This document shows, in pieces, positions 11,901 through 23,100 of a stretch of DNA of 64,000 nt. The DNA is from Gigaspora margarita (taxonomy: Eukaryota > Glomeromycota > Glomeromycetes > Diversisporales > Gigasporaceae): positions 76,119 to 140,118 of the forward strand of contig WTPW01000549.1 of the NCBI GenBank assembly GCA_009809945.1, read 5' to 3'. The notes beneath the pieces were generated by a model that made no database searches, was not told the DNA's origin, and saw only the letters and a list, made by a program, of their open reading frames with translations. The translations under genes were made by a program, and so were the position numbers. Each line of letters opens with the position of its first letter. The stretch's first letter is position 1.

Positions 11901-12163
11901 AAATATTTTAACATATGTTAACAAATGCTAACAAATTATTAGCGGGTAAGAAAAGTTTTATCATATTTACTTTTAAATTTTTATTTGGTGATCTTTTAAA
12001 TTATATATATTTTTATATATCTAATGATATATTTTAACAAATATCGGTATTAAATTATTGTGAGTAAATATAAACTTAATATATTTTTATAATTTGTTAC
12101 GTTTTTTTTTATATGATACATTTATTAATGTTATATTATTTTAACAGAAGCTATTGTCAATAA
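8904..12163 (+). CDS. Secreted knottin-like cysteine-rich peptide encoded by 25 consecutive 3- or 6-nt microexons
   Basis: Exon 1 (8904-8989) encodes a signal peptide (MKLIYIILALIIVILNVNLA, likely cleaved after Ala22) and SHVLSK. After it come 25 sites of the form TTAG|NNN|GTAAGT. Microexons start at 9247, 9363, 9462, 9556 (6 nt), 9655, 9767, 9872, 9973, 10068, 10160, 10251, 10340, 10430, 10532, 10631, 10735, 10862, 11247, 11343, 11433, 11525, 11624, 11723, 11829 and 11943. The last exon starts at 12148, with the stop at 12161-12163. Exon 1 ends in phase 2, so every microexon supplies one third base and two first bases. In that phase there is no stop. The product completes Lys-Arg, then reads CSPAGATCQEDSECCNGC and ends KRGAFAFGSYCQ: six cysteines spaced C-x6-C-x5-CC-x2-C-x10-C, a cystine-knot pattern. 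Introns are 86-124 nt except 257, 382 and 202. The exon 1 donor (GTGCTT) is weak; a GT at 8999 would keep phase. The splicing is inferred, not observed; the target of the peptide is unknown. Confidence 0.85.
9247..12063 (+). repeat. Tandem array of homologous ~95-bp intron-microexon units
   Basis: The introns resemble one another: they start GTAAGTATAAGCTTTATTATA, often contain GGTGATCTTAAAA and TTAACAAATG (the last is a plausible branch-point region), and end CAAATTATTAG. A subgroup (introns before microexons 5-8 and nearby) instead ends TTTATTGAATTATTAG. The pattern implies tandem duplication of an intron-triplet unit, with the triplet free to diverge. A further unit at about 12050-12066 keeps TGA and GTAAAT but has lost the acceptor (ATTATTG in place of ATTATTAG) and is probably skipped; using it would add one residue and keep the frame. 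Confidence 0.85.
11024..11174. mobile_element. Short TA-flanked MITE inside the longest intron
   Basis: CCATATAGTTCCAAAAATA near 11026 mirrors TATTTTTGGAACTATACGG ending at 11172, with TA outside both. It lies in the 382-nt intron after the microexon at 10862 and explains much of that intron's extra length. The rest (about 230 nt) would fit two unit introns whose microexon has been lost. Confidence 0.75.
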
Positions 12164-12348
12164 CCGGTTATAGGCTTCTGGATTATTGATAATTAATAAT
12201 CAATTATTAATAATTGGTGAGTTGTTAACAAATCAAAAAAGTATCTATTAATATATTATGCAGCCAATTTGTATAATATGTCGAAAAGCTACTAGTACTT
12301 TTGTGCAATATTATTTAAAGTCACTCACATGTTTTTCTTATTTTGCAG

Positions 12349-12354
12349 AATAAA
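12349..12354 (+). terminator. Possible polyadenylation signal of the microexon gene
   Basis: AATAAA follows a pyrimidine-rich TTTTTCTTATTTTGCAG, itself a possible 3'-UTR acceptor, 186 bp after the stop codon. AT-rich context makes chance matches common. Confidence 0.35.
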
Positions 12355-12987
12355 TTTAATTTATTAAAAGTAGATGTTTAAAATGTGAATTCAGAAGAAT
12401 TTTATTTATTTTTTTAATAAATAGATCCATCAAGTGACTCAAGATAATTTTTTCGTAACCTACTATAACTTTAAGTAATAAATTTAAGTAATAAAATGTT
12501 ATTTATGATAAGATTATAGTAAAATACATAATTTTGGAGTTTGCTTTTATTAACCTAATTTGGCAAAAAAAAAAAAATGGTGTGAAATATTTTACATATT
12601 ACTGTATTATATTTGGTAATACAGAATAAATTTAAAATACAAAATTTAAAGATCAATTTACTATTAGAAGCTTGATATTCAAAAAAATACCGCATTTTTC
12701 AATATTACCGTATCTCACTGCAAATAGTACCTGCGTCTTATTCAAAAACCTCATTTTCTAAGTTTTGAAAATAAACATTATTTTTTCAAAAAAAGTGTAT
12801 AAACCAATGACAATATTGACTAAACGTCATGTGATTTGGCAGCCATGATTTAATGCAAAGCAACCATATTTTCAAAGCAGTCCTAAAATTGTCCGTCAAA
12901 AGCTTGAAAATATCCTTTGCCAACCTTACTATGAAAGTGTCAGTAATAGACTACAGCCAGACCTCTCTATAAATATTGGATGATATG

Positions 12988-13745
12988 TATACATTATCCG
13001 ACAAACTCATATGATCATGAAAAAATTTCTTACTGTTATTTTTTTATGTGTTATTAGGTAATCATGTTTATTCAAATTTAAAACTCAGCGGGCAACTCCC
13101 TACCAATCAATGATCATAAATTGTCGGATAACACCATTATTGGGCAAATTTTTGATAACAGTAAATTGGCTCAACCGGGCAAATGATTGGCTGACACGTG
13201 CCGCAAAGCGGCACGTGATCATTTGCCCGGTTGAACAAATTTACCGTTATTCAAAAATTTTTGCCCAATAATGTATACTTATTGGGCAAAAATTGTTGAA
13301 TAACGGCAATTTGGCAAATGAGCACGTGCCGCTTTGCGGCACGTGTGCCAATCATTTGTCAAATTACTGTATTCGACAATTTGCCCAATAATGGTGTTAT
13401 CCGGCAATTTATGATCATGATTGGTAGGGAGTCACTCACTGAGTGTTAATTTGAATAAACATGATTACGTTGAACACATGAAAAAAANCTTATTGGGCAA
13501 AAATTGTTGAATAACGGCAATTTGGCAAATGAGCACGTGCCGCTTTGCGGCACGTGTGCCAATCATTTGTCAAATTACTGTATTCGACAATTTGCCCAAT
13601 AATGGTGTTATCCGGCAATTTATGATCATGATTGGTAGGGAGTCACTCACTGAGTGTTAATTTGAATAAACATGATTACGTTGAACACATGAAAAAAATA
13701 ACGGCAAGAAATTTTTTCATGATCATACGAGTTTGCCGGATAATG
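12988..13745. mobile_element. Large foldback element with internal CACGTG hairpins
   Basis: CATTATCCGACAAACTC at the left mirrors GAGTTTGCCGGATAATG at the right. The arms share ATGATCATGAAAAAATT, GGTAATCATGTTTATTC and AATTGTCGGATAACACC, and meet near 13270 (CAATAATGTATACTTATTG). Each arm carries its own hairpin, CACGTGCCGC-AAA/TTT-GCGGCACGTG. A 210-bp part of the right arm is present twice around an N, so the true element is probably about 550 bp. No coding sequence is present. Confidence 0.75.
13278..13698. other. Exact 210-bp duplication around a single N: probable assembly join
   Basis: Bases 13278-13487 and 13489-13698 look identical over 210 bp and are separated by the only N in the window (13488). 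Two contig ends that overlap but were scaffolded without merging would give exactly this. A real tandem duplication is less likely. Confidence 0.85.
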
Positions 13746-13749
13746 GAAG

Positions 13750-15800
13750 TTAGCTAAACGTGCATTTAAAGAGATATTGCATTTAGGGAGATAAAACTCT
13801 GCATGCGCAATATTAGTTATGTCTAATAGTAGTATGCATTTAGAGAAACTTTATAAAATATGCATCAACATTATAACTTTAATAACTAAATTTATGACTA
13901 AAAGCTGGAATGAGAGTGATATGGTAAAATTTCCTCACCAATAATTTTATTAATATTCTAGTCAATTTTCTATTTATATCGTCGAGCTGATTCAATTTAC
14001 CATTTTAGTTGAAAAGCGTACAATTAGACAACTTTAAATCGATCATACTGTATTATTGTATTAAAAATTAAACATTAAATTAAAAATCTATTTATTAATA
14101 TGCAAGTTTATTTTTTATTAACACTATCAGTTATCCCGCATCAATTAATAAATTTTTAAAAATTTTATCAGCATAATGACAAAGCTTTACCATAATAAAA
14201 AATTTACGTCAAACCAAAAAAAAACAAAAAAAAACAAAAAAAAAAACAAAAAATAAAATAAGCAAGCATCAAATATTTTCTAAAGCAATTACTGTTCATA
14301 ATGGGATAGTAAAAAAAAAAAAAAAAAATCAATTCACGTACTAATCTTGATAGGGTTCTTAAAAAACCTTATACGATTTCTTACAATGAGAATACTAAAA
14401 TTACGCCCCGTTATTAGTCTATATCTTAGATCATCCTTAGTAGGATATTTGAGCTGGAAACCTTTGTTTAATGACTGAAACCAATTGTCATGCAAGTCCT
14501 TTTTTTTGAATTTCATGCTACGTATTGATCTTACAATCAAATTGGAAAGTAATCATGGGGTTATCAAATTTTTTAAGCTGTTGCATTACTCGATATCAGT
14601 GTAGTGTTTATAAATCCCTATTAGGAAACAGACAGTAATAAATCATTTTTTCGCCCATCTTCTAAAACTCAAAAAAAAATTTAATGTTTATAAATTTTAA
14701 TGAGAACATCAAAAAATATTTAAAATAATAAAATCAAATGGTAAAAGTATTATTACAAGCTAATCACCCGACCTTTAAAACCTACAAAAATGACTTTGAG
14801 ATAATTTGGGAAAGAATCTTTTTCGGAATCATGATATCATCACATTGAAAGGCCGTAAAAAAAGTATTAATCACTTTATCAATAGGAACAAATTCAAGGC
14901 TATCAAGTAATTATATAATTGATTTGATCAATTCTTGCATCAAATGTGTATTTTAAGTTTACTTATTAACAACGAGTAAATACAGCAAATAGTATGATTA
15001 TTTTCTTTAACTTATCCACAAATCCAGGAGCAATAGCATTAACGAAAATTTATCGTTTAGATCGCGTAATGATTGTATAAAACAACGACCTAGAATTTAT
15101 ATTCAATAAAAAAACCATCTATAAAACTTGCTTGTAAAAATTTGCATGTTTAAAAGATTTTAAACATGCACCATAGCTTGCAGAGGTATATATTGGCAAT
15201 TATTTAAATGGACAAATCCAGTAAGCGGACCTAGAGATAAACCAAATAATTTCATATATTTTACTTTATTTTCCGATATCTTGTATTATTGTTTGCAATC
15301 CTGTATTTATGATAACACTATTTTCAAAAATTGAATACTCGATTGTGCGCAAATAGTTATTCAAAAAAAAATTTTTTTTAAATTATTAATCTACTTAACT
15401 GTTAACCAGTTTTGTTCACCTTTTGAACCCCGAACCCAATGGAGCTCGAATTTTTTGAAGTCACAGGATTTTCATTATTATATTTAAACTCCTCATGCTC
15501 AAAACGAGTTTGCAAAATGTTTGATTTGTAATTAGAAATTGACTTTTTTAAAAAAATTAAAAGATAATCCACTGTAGTGTTATATGACGTAAATTAGTCT
15601 TGATAATTTTATGTATATACTTTCTTTATTGAATTTGTTATTTTTTATTTTGTTTTTATTTTTTCTTTTACTTGAATTTCACTATTCGATGGACGAATAA
15701 AGCGCACTTGAACAATTTATCAAACTAATTGGATTTACCTTTACAAATTCCATGCCTCAAAATGCATTTGAATCTGAAACACTTACAGAAATAACAAACT
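13750..15800. other. AT-rich intergenic stretch, no gene supported
   Basis: There are long A-runs (14215-14260, 14310-14330). A 68-codon open stretch on the minus strand (14334-14540) has no ATG at its start, no relatives I recognise and a stop just upstream; I do not call it. Confidence 0.55.
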
Positions 15801-15831
15801 ATCCAGAATGATTAAATCAGATCCTTTCTGA

Positions 15832-15942
15832 GACAAACTTACTGAAACCGATGATAAACGATATTGCAAACTTTGCAATAAATCTTATTCAATGAATACG
15901 AGCCTCATTACCATTAAATGGCATTTAAGCTTAACAATATAG
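15832..15942 (+). pseudogene. Remnant of a BED-type zinc finger, probably from a hAT transposase
   Basis: One frame, opened after a stop at 15829 and closed at 15940, reads DKLTETDDKRYCKLCNKSYS and then about 12 residues on KWHL. The Cys-x2-Cys with a later His, and the basic/aromatic lead-in, fit a BED finger as found at the N-terminus of hAT transposases. No downstream transposase domain is seen. A host BED protein fragment is the alternative. Confidence 0.45.
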
Positions 15943-15949
15943 AAAGGTG

Positions 15950-16990
15950 GAATAAACTTATTATAGCCATTAAATATATAAATTTCATGTATTTGTTTTA
16001 ATAACTATGTAATAGCAGGTTTATTAACTTGCTCATGGAAGCATAATTATTAATATATTTGTATGAACTGAGATCAACAATCGGTTTATGCAAATGTTCC
16101 AAAACAGTGACAGTGTTTCAACGGGTTTTAAAACGCAAACTAACCATCATGATCTGCAGTACATTTTTCTTTCGCTGCCCGACTTGGACCTGGCTCTTTC
16201 AAAATGGTCACGCCTAGTGCCCACCCTAAGAAGGCCGAAATGGAAAAATGTGTGACTAAAGGGATTCTACTGAAACAAAAGAAAGAAGAAAACAAGCATA
16301 CACTGCACTCAGTTATTGTAGAAATAGGTTAAACTTTCCTGCGACTCTCATCTGATACCAATCAACGAAAATTAGGTGGCCTTGCTCAGTGATTTGCTCC
16401 ATAGCGCTCATCGGAAGCAATATGATCCATAGCACTCATCAGATGCTTGGTATTGAAACAGGCGACTTTTTAGTGGCCCTATTTGGCATCGCCAAAGATT
16501 CGTATTTCAGTTTTTCATGAATTAATTTGTATTTACTTTTATACATTTTTAAGGTACTAATATATTTGTCGATATTTAGTATTGTAAGGTGTATAGTGAA
16601 AAGGAGAAAGAAAATGGAATGACGAAAATGCAAAGATGAGAAGCAAAAGAAAATATGGGAAAAAAAATAGGAGGAGGAAAAAGAAAATATGAGATGCTCG
16701 GGATGCTCGGTATGCTCGAGGCGTTGGTTGATTATGTACAACACACATGTTTGATTCAAATAATTGTTTAAGAAGCTGTGACCAACTAAATTATTTCTAG
16801 TTTTACTATATTAAATGAACGAATTGATGATTTCATTTTTTGGAATGGTCAACATCTGGTCATTATTCATTTGAGTTACGAAGTCACTTTAGATTATTTA
16901 CCATCCTGGCTTCAGTGGATGATCGTTACATCACAAAATGCAAACATGGCATTAATTTTATTGCTAGATTGTGCAATATAAAAATAAGAA
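15950..16990. other. Intergenic stretch with a purine-rich segment
   Basis: A purine-rich stretch (16600-16700) carries three GATGCTCG/TATGCTCG repeats near 16695. No supported gene. Confidence 0.5.
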
Positions 16991-16998
16991 AAGGTGTG

Positions 16999-17288
16999 TT
17001 TGTCGCCGGCGGTGACAGCCGCCGGAGCATGATCGACCAATTACGAAACTTACAATCGTTAGGGTTATGGTTAGAGCTATAGTTAAGGTTTGGGTAAAAG
17101 CTTAGTATATAGTAAAATTTTGCAAGGAATTTTTTTTTTTGCATAAAAAAAAGGTAGTTTCATAGACAAAATTTTAAGTTAGAAGTGATTTTTTAAAAAA
17201 ATCAAAGTTTTTGCATTTTCACTTTACACATGATTCGTTGATCTAATTGGTCGATCACACTCCGGTGACTGTCACCGCCGGAGACAAA
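16999..17288. mobile_element. ~290-bp MITE with GC-rich terminal inverted repeats
   Basis: TTTGTCGCCGGCGGTGACAG at the left pairs with the complement of the right end (TTTGTCTCCGGCGGTGACAG), and both continue into TGATCGACCAATTA, giving about 46 bp of inverted repeat. A target duplication was not resolved. The GC-rich ends stand out sharply. Confidence 0.75.
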
Positions 17289-17299
17289 TAGATTCACTC

Positions 17300-18540
17300 T
17301 AAAAATAATATATTATAATTATTTGAATGTGTTGAGTCAAAAAATTTCGAAACTAATCCTTTTGATTCAATTCCGTACGAATACTTGCCCAATTTTTTGT
17401 CAATGTTACCATTAATTACTTGAGCACTATATTATTTAAAAATAAATTTTTCTAAAAACGAAATCTAAATAAATGAAAAATAGATCACAACATTGATCTT
17501 TTTAACAAACCCTTCTAGAACGAGATGCCAAGCTAAAGTAGCACCAATACCTTTCGCATCACTAGTTAGTTATAATTATGACTTTATATACATATACATA
17601 AATATATATATATTAAGAATATAGTAGATTTGAGTAATATGTGAAAATGAAAATATTATATTAACGTTAACCTTAAGTAAAAGGTATGTTAAATATGATT
17701 GCCCATTACCCTGCATAAATTTTAACGTTTAATACAAAAAGATTACTTCATTTTTATATTGTTCTTTGATTAGTTTGATAGCTTTGACACAAATTTTATG
17801 GATGATAGTCACATGGAAGATGTTTAAGAAAATATAAATGATTAAATTACAAAAACGACCATAACACAGAGTATTTAATAATAATCTCCCGTGTTCTTGA
17901 GATAATGTCTCTAATATAGCTAATAAATGGTATTAAGATACGAAATTAAAGCTATAGAGGACCTCACCTATGTTTATTTTCAGATTTCATAGAATATATA
18001 GCAATTATCATTTTGCGACTTCTATGTGAACAACACATATTATATTGAACTTAATTTGTTCAAACATTATTTCGAACTTTCACAACCTCTCTTTGAAACA
18101 AATCTATTAGATATATAAGGTCTTTTCCTTGAAAAAAGGTTCCGGAGTCCCGCAAACCAAATTTGATCAAAAATAGAATGGAAATGATCGACACAGCGGA
18201 TAAATATTTTACCACCAATTTTGTGCTATCAAAAAAATTTTGCTTTTTACCAATAATAAAAAATTTTGCGAAGGACTAGGTGCTGAAAAAAAGGGACGAA
18301 ATTGACAATTTTTCAAATTAATTTTTTTTACATAAATCAATTTAGAATATTGTCTGAGTTATACGATCTTTATTTGCTGTTTACTCGAACAATTTTCGAG
18401 TACTGTAGTACCGTAGGTCATTTTCAAGGCAAAAACTCCATATTATTTTCACTTGAAACATGTTAGTCCGTAAGTAGTACTGTAGTTATATCCTGGGCAG
18501 TTGGATATAAGCTGAAATTTCATTTCTGTCTATACACATA
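17300..18540. other. AT-rich intergenic stretch, nothing recognised
   Basis: No open frame or repeat end could be supported. Confidence 0.55.
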
Positions 18541-18553
18541 GTGCCCAGAGTAT

Positions 18554-19198
18554 CAGGGATGGTAAATGACCTGGTCATTTGCCAATTTTTCAAATGACCT
18601 CAAATGACCTTAAAATGACCAGTCATTTGAGGTCATTCAAATTTTGGGACATTTGGAAATGACTCATGACCAAATGACTACGGTCATTTCCAAATGACCA
18701 GGATCATTTGTTCATTAGGTCATTTTACATAGAGTTAATATCCTACCAATCACGTCAATTATTAATTGACATGCCATTTGTAAAATTGAAAATGATTTAT
18801 GTGATTTTGTAGTCGTTAAATTATTATTCACGAACTTTTTTTTTTAAAAAAAGTAAATATATTATCTTTCGTCTAGTGTTTTTTTCTTAATCATTTTATA
18901 GCTGATATGATTCGTGGATTGTCGCTTTACAACAGATATGGTAAACGATAGTTATTTAGCCATTGGTCATTTGGGGTCATCAGCCATTTATCACGTGTTA
19001 TAATATTTATTGGGTAACATCTAGCAACGTTTCGTTTTACAAAGAACAATAATCAATTATGATTGGCTAAAAGTTATTAGATAATCAATTAACCAGAGTT
19101 AAATGACCTTCTTAAGTCATTTGAGCTGTGAAATGACCAATGACTGGTCATTTGTCATTTGAGTCATATGGGTCATTTAAAGTCATTTACCATCCCTG
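18554..19198. mobile_element. hAT MITE with CAGGGATGGTAAATGAC ends
   Basis: Terminal inverted repeats CAGGGATGGTAAATGAC and GTCATTTACCATCCCTG are flanked by the perfect 8-bp duplication CAGAGTAT (18546-18553 and 19199-19206). Subterminal regions iterate AAATGACC/GGTCATTT more than ten times, the usual hAT transposase-binding architecture. It is 645 bp with no coding sequence. The perfect duplication suggests it is fairly young. Confidence 0.95.
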
Positions 19199-19548
19199 CA
19201 GAGTATAACTGATTTATACCCTGCAATCTTGATATAGTGACCAGGGTTTAATTAATTTTAGAAGAATTGGTCAATTATATAATTGAATATGAGTTTAAAG
19301 ATCTCATTTAAGAATAAAATATCATATAAAATCTATTTCCGGTGATCCATCAAGATAAACGCATTATAAGTTTCTTCTTTTACACTTGATGAAAAATAAT
19401 TTAATTTTATGTAATTCAAAATATCAAAATTCTTATTATAATTTTACAATATTTATAATTTTATTTAAACTATTTAAATAAATGAGTATTAAAGTTATTT
19501 GAAATCATTCTTCCATAATTTTTGTTAATTTTGCTTTCTGTTCAAACT

Positions 19549-19688
19549 TTATCGCTGTTTTCGAATTAGTGCGATAAGCGAATTTTATGAATCCATTCTA
19601 TGAATCCTGCATTTTACCATTGTTTAAACAACAGTAATATAGGAGTTACAAAATTCGCTTATTACACTAATTCGAAAGCAGCAATAAT
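19549..19688. mobile_element. ~140-bp MITE
   Basis: The inverted repeat TTTTCGAATTAGTGCGATAA (left) against CTTTCGAATTAGTGTAATAA (complement of right) continues into GCGAATTTT. The short loop is near 19620. No target duplication was resolved. Confidence 0.7.
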
Positions 19689-19699
19689 TTCACCTTTTT

Positions 19700-20169
19700 T
19701 TAGATCAAGTAGATAATGAAAGGTTTAGCATTAAAAAGTCTGAATTGAGTTACTCTATTATGACGATAAATTTCAAAGATATTGATTTGTACAACTATTT
19801 TTATAATTTTATGTTATTATGAAACGTAAAAAAAGTTTCGTCTATGAATTTATTATGATATAAGTAAGTTAAATTTTAGTGAAAACTTATAATAATGAAT
19901 AAAGGTATTATTGTATTTTATTTGGCAATTTCGCGGAATTTAACAGTTAACGATTAGCGATGTAACATTTGTATAAAAAAAGATAAAAACCTGTTAGGCT
20001 AAAACCCTTGTTTCACAAAGCACATCATTCATAGGAAAGTGTTTTCCGGAAACTGCATTTTTTGCCTTATATGGAATTCCGTAAAAATCCACGTAAATTA
20101 TCTTTGTAAATAATAAATTGTGTAGACAACCATTATTCGCATTACACATTCTTCCTTTCTCGCATCAAA
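19700..20169. other. Upstream region of the Sel1-repeat gene
   Basis: AT-rich. A short pyrimidine stretch (CATTCTTCCTTTCTCGC) lies just before the ATG at 20170, as is common at fungal starts. No other feature seen. Confidence 0.45.
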
Positions 20170-23100
20170 ATGTCAAACAAAAAAAACTTAGTAACAGCTC
20201 GCAATAACCTATTCGCAGAACAACAAGAAAAAAATGGCAGTTCATCGAGACAAATAACTAACAATTTAAGCCAATTAAATTCTGAAGATAACGAGTCAAG
20301 AGATTTTCTTAGTACAATTATTAAAGAATTGTTTAATCTGTATAATGTAGAAAGATCAAAAAGTAAAAATTATGAATCAATTCTTAATACATTGAATAAG
20401 TTTCGTAAAAAAAAGAAGCCAAAGTCAGAAAGTATTATCAGTTGGTTTATGGATAATCAAGTTAATCCAGTAGCTCAAATCCTTTTAGCACATTGCTATT
20501 ATTTTGGTAAATGGGTTCAAAAGGATGAATATAAGGCATTTATTTATTATCAAAAATCTGCTAATATGTCTAATTCCGATGGAATATTTCAAGTTAGTTA
20601 TTGCTATCAAAATGGAATTGGAGTAAAAAAAAATGAATATAAGGCATTGACTTATTATCAAAAATTAGCTAAGATAGACCATTCTTTTGGATTATCTATT
20701 ATTACTAATTGTTACCAGTTAAAAGATTTTCTAAGCAGTGTTGTTAAAGAATTGTGTAATCTATATAATATAGTAAGATTAAAAGCAATAGATTACAAAT
20801 CAATTCTTAATACATTAGACGAATTTCTAGAAAAAAAAAAATTAAACTCAGAAAGCATTATTAATTGGTGCTTAGATAATCAAGACAATTCTGTGATTCA
20901 AATTATCTTGGCGCATTGTTATTGCTTTGGTAAATGGGATCAAAAGGATGAACTTAAAGCATTCATTTATTATCAAAAATTAGCAAATTTGTCTAATTCT
21001 GATGGAATATTTCAGGTTGGTTATTGCTATCATTATGGAATTGGAGTTAAAAAGAATGAACCTAAAGCATTTATCAACTATCAGAAATCTGCTAAAATGG
21101 GTAATACTATAGGAATTTATAATGTTGCTTATTGTTATCAAAACGGAATTGGTGTTAAAAAAGATGAATATATGCCATTAACTTATTATAAAAAATTAGA
21201 TAAAATAGACCATTCTTTTGGAATATCTGCAGCTACTGATTGTGCCCAATTAGAAGATTTTTTTAGAAGAATTATTAAAGAATTTTGTAATCTGTATAAT
21301 GAAGAAAGATCGAAAGACGAAAATTACAAATCAATTCTTAATGCATTAGACGGATTTCTAGAAAGAAAGAAGTTAAACTCAGATAGTATTATTAATTGGT
21401 GTTTAGATAATCAAAACAATTCTATGATTCAAGTCATCTTGGCACATTGTTATTGCTTTGGTAAATGGGTTCGAAAGGATGAATATAAGGCATTCATTAA
21501 TTATCAAATATTAGCAAATTTGTCTAATTCTGATGGAACATTCCAAATCGGTTATTGTTATCATCATGGAATTGGAGTCAAAAAGGATGAACGTAAGGCG
21601 TTCATCAACTATCAAAAATCTGCTGATATGGGTAATACTATCGGAACATATAATGTTGGTTATTGTTATCAAAATGGAATTGGTGTTAAAAAAGATGAAT
21701 ATAAGGCATTCATCAATTATCAAATATCTGCCGATATGGGTAATATTATTGGAGCATACAATGTTGGCTATTGTTATCAAAATGGAATTGGAGTTAAAAA
21801 AGATGAATATAAGGCATTAACTTATTATAAAAAATTAGTTAAGATGGACCATCCATTTGGATTATCTGTAGCCACTAATTGTGACCAGCTAGAAGGTTTT
21901 TTTAGAAAGGTTCTTAAAGAATTGTGTAATCTGTATAATGAAGAAAGATCGAAAGATGAAAATTACAAATCAATTCTTAATACATTAGACGGATTTCTAG
22001 AAAAAGAAAAGTTAAATTCAGATAGTATTATCAGTTGGTGTTTAGATAATCAATCCAATCCTGTAATGCAGACTATTCTTGCACATTGTTATCGCTTCGG
22101 CAAATGGGTTGTAATGGATGAAACTAAGGCATTCGTATATTATCAAAAATTTGCTGATGAATCTGCTGAGGTGCGTAATACCGATGGAATAAATAGTGTT
22201 GGTTATTGTTATCGTTTTGGAATTGGCATTGAAAAAAACGTAAAGAAATCGTTTATTTATTACGAAAAATCTGCTGAGTTTGGTGATGCTAGTGGAATTT
22301 TTAATATTGGTTATTGCTATCTCAATGGAATTGGAGTTAAAAAAAACGAACATATGGCATTTAATTATTATCAAAAATCTGCAGAGATGGGGAGCAGCGT
22401 TGGAACATATAATATTGGTTATTGTTACCGAAATGGGATTGGAGTTGAAAAAAATGAAGATGAGGCATTTGTTTATTATCAAAAATCCGCTAATATGGGT
22501 CATACAAAAGGAACATTTAATGTTGGTTATTGTTATTATAAAGGAATTGGGGTTAAAAAAGATGAACATATGGCACTTACTTACTATCAAAAATCTATGG
22601 ATATGGGTTATGCCAAAAGGATATACTATGTAGGTTATTGTCATCATAACGGAATTGGAGTTGAAAAAGATGAACATAAGGCATTTAATTATTATCAAAA
22701 ATCTGCTAGTAAGGACGATTCTGATGGAATATACGCAGTTGGTAATTGTTATCTTAACGGAATTGGGGTTGAAAAGAATGAATATGAAGCATTCGTTAAT
22801 TTTAAAAAATCTGCTGATATAGGTAATTTAAATGCAATATATAATGTTGGTCTTTGTTATGAAAATGGAATTGGAGTTGAGAAGGACGAAGATACAGCAT
22901 TTATTTATTTCAAAAAATCCGCTAATATGGGCCACATTTTGTCAATGGTTTGTGTTGGCAATTATTACCAATATGGGATTGGAAATAAAAAGAATGAACG
23001 TAAGGCGTTTATTTATTATCAAAAATCTGCTGTAAAGGGTGGAAATACGGACGGGCAATTAAATATTGGTATCTGCTATGAAAATGGTATTGGCACAGTC

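Noticed and set aside
9240-12070. Regular ~95-bp spacing with a short conserved core resembles a CRISPR array
   Set aside because: The context is eukaryotic, the intervening sequences are related to each other, and the core is an acceptor-triplet-donor. Splicing explains it better.
14334-14540. 68-codon open stretch with a few plausible residues
   Set aside because: It has no ATG at its start, a stop just upstream, no recognised family and no nearby exons that fit.
16439-16759. Phe/Ser-rich open stretch
   Set aside because: It is the complement of a purine-rich low-complexity tract.
21511-22698. Several open frames on both strands inside the Sel1 gene
   Set aside because: They follow the 108-bp coding period and are shadows of the repeat-encoding frame.
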